Below, one piece after another: positions 60,708-64,000 of a stretch of DNA of 64,000 nucleotides (position 1 is the first letter of the stretch; each line of letters begins with the position of its first letter). Both the position numbers and the translations under genes were made by a program. The DNA is from an uncultured Lachnospiraceae bacterium (GTDB lineage: Bacteria; Bacillota; Clostridia; Lachnospirales; Lachnospiraceae), in NCBI GenBank assembly GCA_947589095.1, contig CANQBX010000006.1, positions 19,024 through 83,023 on the forward strand. The letters run 5' to 3'. The notes under the pieces are model-generated. The model had not been told where the DNA came from and ran no database searches. It was given only the letters and a program-made list of their open reading frames with translations.

Positions 60708-60785
60708 ACGGAATCGGCCTCCGGTGTTTGGGGAGCTGTATCATGATCTGTCGGAATATCGGGGGACGTTAAGGAGGTGCCCGGA

Positions 60786-62636
60786 GTGTTTTCGGAGATA
60801 CCATATGGGATGGACGCAGAGGCGGCCCGGTATCAGATGAATGAAGAAAAGAGGAGAATAGATGAAGAGCAGAAGCGGATGGATGAGATTTTAGCGCAGA
60901 TAAAGAAAGGTAAGAAAGGGGTACAGAAGATGTATGGGGAAATGTGTGGGAAGATGTGTGGGGAAATGCGGTTTAAGAAAGAAATCGAGGCGTTTGCTGC
61001 TGAAAGGCTGGAGCTTTATACGGCGGCATCGAAAGAACTGTATGATAAGAACAAGGGAGATTGGGCGAAGTGCAGATATTTATGCAGAAATATATGGCCT
61101 TTTTGCGGATATGATATTGATATGAAAGAGCCAAAAGAAAGAAACGGCGGGAGAAAACCGATCACCGATTTTTTCTTAATAACAAATCACGAGCTCTGTC
61201 ATGAAATGTTCCAAAATGCCTATAATGACCATTCAAGGATGTACATTCAGATCCAAAATCTGTGCCGTGATGAAGAGCGGCCCGACTGGGAATCGGAATC
61301 CGGATACATTACGCTGTCCTGCTCGCTGCTGACGCTGCAGATGCTGGATTATGATACCATGATGTTCCGGGCGATGAGCGACGAGACGGATCCGGAGTAT
61401 GCGGAGGCGGCCCGGCAGTATTACCGTCCGTATTTGTTCGGCTTTGTTGTGGAATTGTCAAAAGACAAATACGAAGAACTGCGGCGGCAGCAGGAGCGCT
61501 TAGCAGGCGACCGGCAGGGGCAGCCGGGGGATGGCAGGCAGTCGCCTTATCTGTGGATGGCGTGTACATTCAGTCCTTCTGACAGATTCCATTATGTTGA
61601 TCTGGAGGGTTATGCTGTTGAAAGCGCCAGCCGGATTACGAAGAGGAAAGGGGAAATTTATGTAACCGGAGAGAAAGAGGTTATTGAAGATGTATTGAGA
61701 GGCATTCAGACGACCTATGCATTGAGTGGGGCCGCTTATCCGGACGATGCTTCTTTTACTCGGAAGCTTAAAGGAAATTTGCGTTTAAACCACATGGAAA
61801 CGGTCGACGCATATAAGATCGGCGACGGGAACTGCATATTTGTTCGGGGAGATCATGCCAGCTTCTTCTATGATATAGGTTTTAACTACAGACACCGTCC
61901 GAAGGTGATTAAACCCGGGGTAAGATATTCATACGTGGAGTCCATGAAGGAAATTTGTAGGCTGGAACCGGACTTTTTCATCCTGTCGCACTGGGATATG
62001 GATCATGTGGCGGGAAGTGCAGTTCTGAAGAAGGCGTGTCTTGAAAAAGACTGGTTTGCTCCGGATTGCCATGATGCGTACGCCGACGCACGGAGACTTG
62101 CTAAGTATCTTGATTCGTGTCATCATCTGTTTTTGGCGAAGCGTCCTTCGACGGGAGGCTTGGGCGCCCGCGAGATCGGACAGATCGATATTCTGAACCG
62201 GGCCGGGCAGGTGGATGCAGTCTATCGTTTATACATGGGCGAAAAAGCGTCCTGCGACGCGAGTTACGCGAATTGTGAGGGGATTGTGATCGAATACGAG
62301 GATAAAGTGAAAGAAGAGTGTCTCCTGATGATGGGCGATGTAAATTATGCCTCGTTCAATAAGGCCCGCAGCGCAAGCAATGCCAATCGGTTCGCGGATA
62401 CGTCAATCGATTACCTGATCGCGCCGCATCATGGTTCGCAGCATACGGATCATGAGCTGATTACGGCGCCTGGCCGGAAAGCGCTCCAGGGAAAGCTTGC
62501 AATTATCTGCTGTACAGGTGACAGTGGGAAAAAACGGCCCGATAGAAGGCATGTAGCAAAGCTAAGGAAGCGTTTTAAGGTATGCGTAACAGAGAAGGCG
62601 GCTTTGGGAAAGAATAGCATACGGATAATCATTTGA
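60786..62636 (+). CDS. MBL-fold metallohydrolase with large unassigned N-terminal region
   Basis: 616 residues from GTG 60786, chosen because AAGGAGG ends 8 bases upstream; GTG 60777 overlaps that site. Residues 1-340 match nothing I know: a charged, Met/Cys-containing coiled coil (MYGEMCGKMCGEM), then a mixed domain. From about 350 there is a ComEC/Rec2-like MBL domain: GDGNCIFVRGDHASFFYDIG, HWDMDH (HxDxDH, His402 onward), LMMGDVNYASFN and PHHGSQHTD (His548 onward). It lacks membrane segments, so it is cytosolic. Base composition is lower in G+C than azlCD, and mobile-element debris follows, so it looks horizontally acquired. Defence or DNA-processing roles are possible, not shown. Confidence 0.72.
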   Translation: MFSEIPYGMDAEAARYQMNEEKRRIDEEQKRMDEILAQIKKGKKGVQKMYGEMCGKMCGEMRFKKEIEAFAAERLELYTAASKELYDKNKGDWAKCRYLCRNIWPFCGYDIDMKEPKERNGGRKPITDFFLITNHELCHEMFQNAYNDHSRMYIQIQNLCRDEERPDWESESGYITLSCSLLTLQMLDYDTMMFRAMSDETDPEYAEAARQYYRPYLFGFVVELSKDKYEELRRQQERLAGDRQGQPGDGRQSPYLWMACTFSPSDRFHYVDLEGYAVESASRITKRKGEIYVTGEKEVIEDVLRGIQTTYALSGAAYPDDASFTRKLKGNLRLNHMETVDAYKIGDGNCIFVRGDHASFFYDIGFNYRHRPKVIKPGVRYSYVESMKEICRLEPDFFILSHWDMDHVAGSAVLKKACLEKDWFAPDCHDAYADARRLAKYLDSCHHLFLAKRPSTGGLGAREIGQIDILNRAGQVDAVYRLYMGEKASCDASYANCEGIVIEYEDKVKEECLLMMGDVNYASFNKARSASNANRFADTSIDYLIAPHHGSQHTDHELITAPGRKALQGKLAIICCTGDSGKKRPDRRHVAKLRKRFKVCVTEKAALGKNSIRIII

Positions 62637-62659
62637 CCGAAAGCGATCGAACGCTTCGG
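62637..62659 (+). terminator. possible terminator of the MBL gene
   Basis: CCGAAAGCG-ATCGAA-CGCTTCGG hairpin with one bulged A directly after the stop codon; no T-run. Confidence 0.35.
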
Positions 62660-62671
62660 CGCGAGATCGGA

Positions 62672-62785
62672 AGTATACGATCCGAAGTTGTGCGTCCCAA
62701 TCTCCGCCATCTTGGATTTGATGATCTGTTCCTCCTGCTCGGTCAGGCAGATTTCCTTGCGAATTGGTCTTACTCTGTTTGCCAT
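62672..62785 (-). pseudogene. truncated MobC-type relaxosome protein gene
   Basis: AAAGGAGGAATGATAC and ATG (62785) begin MANRVRPIRKEICLTEQEEQ, then IIKSKMAEIGTHNFGSYT, the N-terminus of plasmid/ICE MobC proteins. Normal members continue with ARKMLIDGYI-like sequence to about 110-120 residues; here it diverges after about 38 residues and runs into the MBL gene's 3' end. The break near 62,670 marks an insertion or deletion joining the MBL gene to a former integrative element. Confidence 0.75.
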
Positions 62786-62832
62786 GTATCATTCCTCCTT
62801 TGGCCGGCAATAGATTTTAAGGTTGAGAAGGT

Positions 62833-63009
62833 ATTCCCTTGCTATACAATGGACATCTTTGCGACGCTTTTGTATATGACACTAAAAATATCCCTCTATA
62901 AGACAACGGACATTTTTTGCCAAAATGCACACCTCTAAATTGTAAAATTTTTGTGAACGGCAAATTCCCTCTCACTTTACAACGGACACTTTTCCAACAA
63001 GTGAGGGGG
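62833..63009. repeat. three iteron-like repeats and an inverted repeat upstream of mobC
   Basis: A shared motif, TCCCTyTn(5-8)TAnACAAcGGACA, occurs at 62834-62855, 62891-62912 and 62967-62988. The last copy also opens an inverted repeat CCCTCTCACTT (62967-62977) with AAGTGAGGGGG (62999-63009), one mismatch. Position directly upstream of mobC fits an oriT or its control region. The rest of 63010-63250 shows nothing recognisable. Confidence 0.5.
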
Positions 63010-63252
63010 TGCTGAGAGAAATTATTTTGAGAACAGCGGCATTCTCTGCTTTGAAAAGCCGAGGATGCCGCTTCTGCGTGAATACGGTTTTAGGAAGAAT
63101 AGCAAGCAAATCCGCTGTCCGTACACAGCGGAAAAATGAGCGTTTCGGGCTTGCAGCTCTCGCGCTCATTTTATTTTGTTGGGAGTACCCAAACCTCTTG
63201 ACTCATGCCATAACTTAATTGCAATTATTTTTCGCATATTATTCCGAACCCA

Positions 63253-63281
63253 TTGACTATAGTCGTAATTGTGAGTATAAT
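63253..63281 (+). promoter_or_regulatory. promoter of the AbiEi gene
   Basis: TTGACT (63253-63258) and TATAAT (63276-63281), spacer 17, about 30 bases before the start. Confidence 0.7.
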
Positions 63282-63311
63282 ATTATTATGTAATTTTGAC
63301 GAGGTGAGCAA

Positions 63312-63905
63312 ATGGATTTTATGACTGAGCTCGCCGCCATTGCGAAAGAGCATGGCGGTATTATAGAAGCGAAAATTGCAGCGCAACATGGCATTTCCAA
63401 AGCGATACTTTATAAATTGTGCAAAGAAGAAAGAATCCATCGCATCGTAAAAGGCCAGTACATTCTTCCCAACGATATACAAGATGAGCTACTGTCCATC
63501 AGCAAACGTTCGGAGAGAATTATTTTTTCTCACGAAACAGCGCTCTACCTTCACGGCATTTCTGATCGGACACCTTTTGAGCATACCATCACTGCACCAT
63601 CCGGTTGCATTCCTTCTGCAGCGATCAAGTCAGAGTGCAAGGTGTATTACATCAAGCCAGAACTGTTTGATCTCGGCAAGAGTACACTGAAGACTCCCGC
63701 CGGAAATGATGTTCCCGCATACGATCTTGAACGCACAATCTGCGATGTGATCCGCAGCCGAAATAAACTGGGAACAGAAACGTTTCTCACTGCGTTAAAA
63801 TTGTATGCGGCTAACCCTAAAAAAGATTTAAATAAACTAAATTCTTACGCTAAAGAGATGCGCGTAATAAATGTTCTGCGTCAGTATTTGGAGGTGCTTC
63901 TGTGA
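63312..63905 (+). CDS. abiEi: AbiEi-family antitoxin of a type IV toxin-antitoxin system
   Basis: 197 residues. The N-terminal winged helix (about 1-55, AAQHGISKAILYKLCKEERI) binds DNA and the C-terminal domain has HETALYLHGISDRTP and PAYDLERTICDVI, the AbiEi antitoxin signatures. AbiEi represses its operon and counteracts AbiEii, a nucleotidyltransferase toxin. ACGAGGTGAGCAA precedes ATG. The toxin gene that should overlap its end is truncated, leaving an orphan antitoxin. Confidence 0.9.
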   Translation: MDFMTELAAIAKEHGGIIEAKIAAQHGISKAILYKLCKEERIHRIVKGQYILPNDIQDELLSISKRSERIIFSHETALYLHGISDRTPFEHTITAPSGCIPSAAIKSECKVYYIKPELFDLGKSTLKTPAGNDVPAYDLERTICDVIRSRNKLGTETFLTALKLYAANPKKDLNKLNSYAKEMRVINVLRQYLEVLL

Positions 63906-63940
63906 GCAATGCAATGAGCTTACAATTTACTGTTCAATAA
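63902..63940 (+). pseudogene. truncated AbiEii toxin gene (12 codons)
   Basis: GTG 63902 overlaps the antitoxin stop (GTGA), as in intact abiE operons, and the first seven residues MSNAMSL match the usual AbiEii start. It then diverges into QFTVQ and stops, so nearly all of the 250-300 residue nucleotidyltransferase is gone. The break is near 63,922. Beyond it, 63918-64000 is open in another frame (NKKYNSGLLGDLLKIKAF), too short to identify. Confidence 0.7.
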
Positions 63941-64000
63941 AAAGTACAACAGCGGTCTTCTTGGCGACTTGCTTAAAATAAAAGCCTTTTACAAACTTTG

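Noticed and set aside
63918..64000. Open frame at the right edge (NKKYNSGLLGDLLKIKAF)
   Set aside because: Under 30 codons and cut by the edge; no start or family could be supported.

Overview
The window looks like chromosome from an anaerobic, endospore-forming Clostridia member, most likely a Lachnospiraceae-type gut organism. The evidence is the gene content: spmA/spmB, a YyaC-family spore protein, a GerM-type lipoprotein, a CBS-regulated class II pyrophosphatase, ferredoxin-dependent IorAB, a radical-SAM SPASM maturase and a DUF5711 protein. AGGAGG-type ribosome sites and TTGACA/TATAAT promoters fit this. The core (about 7.6-29 kb and 39.7-60.7 kb) is GC-rich. Both ends and the 29.4-39.6 kb locus are visibly richer in A+T. 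I saw no rRNA, tRNA, CRISPR array or intact insertion sequence.

Layout. 1-7.4 kb is a defence-like cluster: a DUF262/HNH (GmrSD-like) protein cut by the window edge, a frameshifted AlbA_2/HATPase/winged-helix gene, a PLD-DEAD helicase overlapping a small methyltransferase, and a HEPN-type Abi protein. The Abi gene is read leftward behind a structured leader RNA, and a second copy of that leader lies just past the gene, leading only to a six-codon ORF. 7.6-29.2 kb is housekeeping and signalling: hybrid kinase, CPBP protease, KDG-type kinase, TrpR-like regulator, iorA/iorB, a decayed Rpn-type gene, a radical-SAM maturase, a LytTR two-component pair, an AIM24 protein, an amidohydrolase, spmAB, a GerM-domain lipoprotein, a DUF885 lipoprotein and metG.

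29.4-39.6 kb is a self-contained catabolic locus. A YheO-type regulator and a GH20 glycosidase are read leftward; an ABC sugar-type importer (binding protein and two permeases, no ATPase) is read rightward, followed by a threonine-synthase-like PLP enzyme, a metallo-amidohydrolase, a beta-lactamase-fold hydrolase and a RidA protein. A palindrome covering the regulator's -10 box sits between the two arms. I infer import and breakdown of an amino-sugar/amino-acid conjugate that yields a reactive enamine.

39.7-60.7 kb returns to core genes: TraX-like protein, TatD, RsmA, MTA/SAH nucleosidase, phosphoglucose isomerase, several membrane or LysM proteins, YyaC, ROK glucokinase, CBS-pyrophosphatase, HicB-like protein, flavin reductase, shikimate kinase, fructokinase, RsmB/F-type methyltransferase and AzlCD. 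Intergenic palindromic repeats are frequent here, and a candidate small RNA lies at 53.7 kb. 60.8-64 kb is again accessory: an MBL-fold protein with an unrecognised N-terminal half, a truncated mobC, iteron-like repeats, and an AbiEi antitoxin whose toxin gene is cut to 12 codons.
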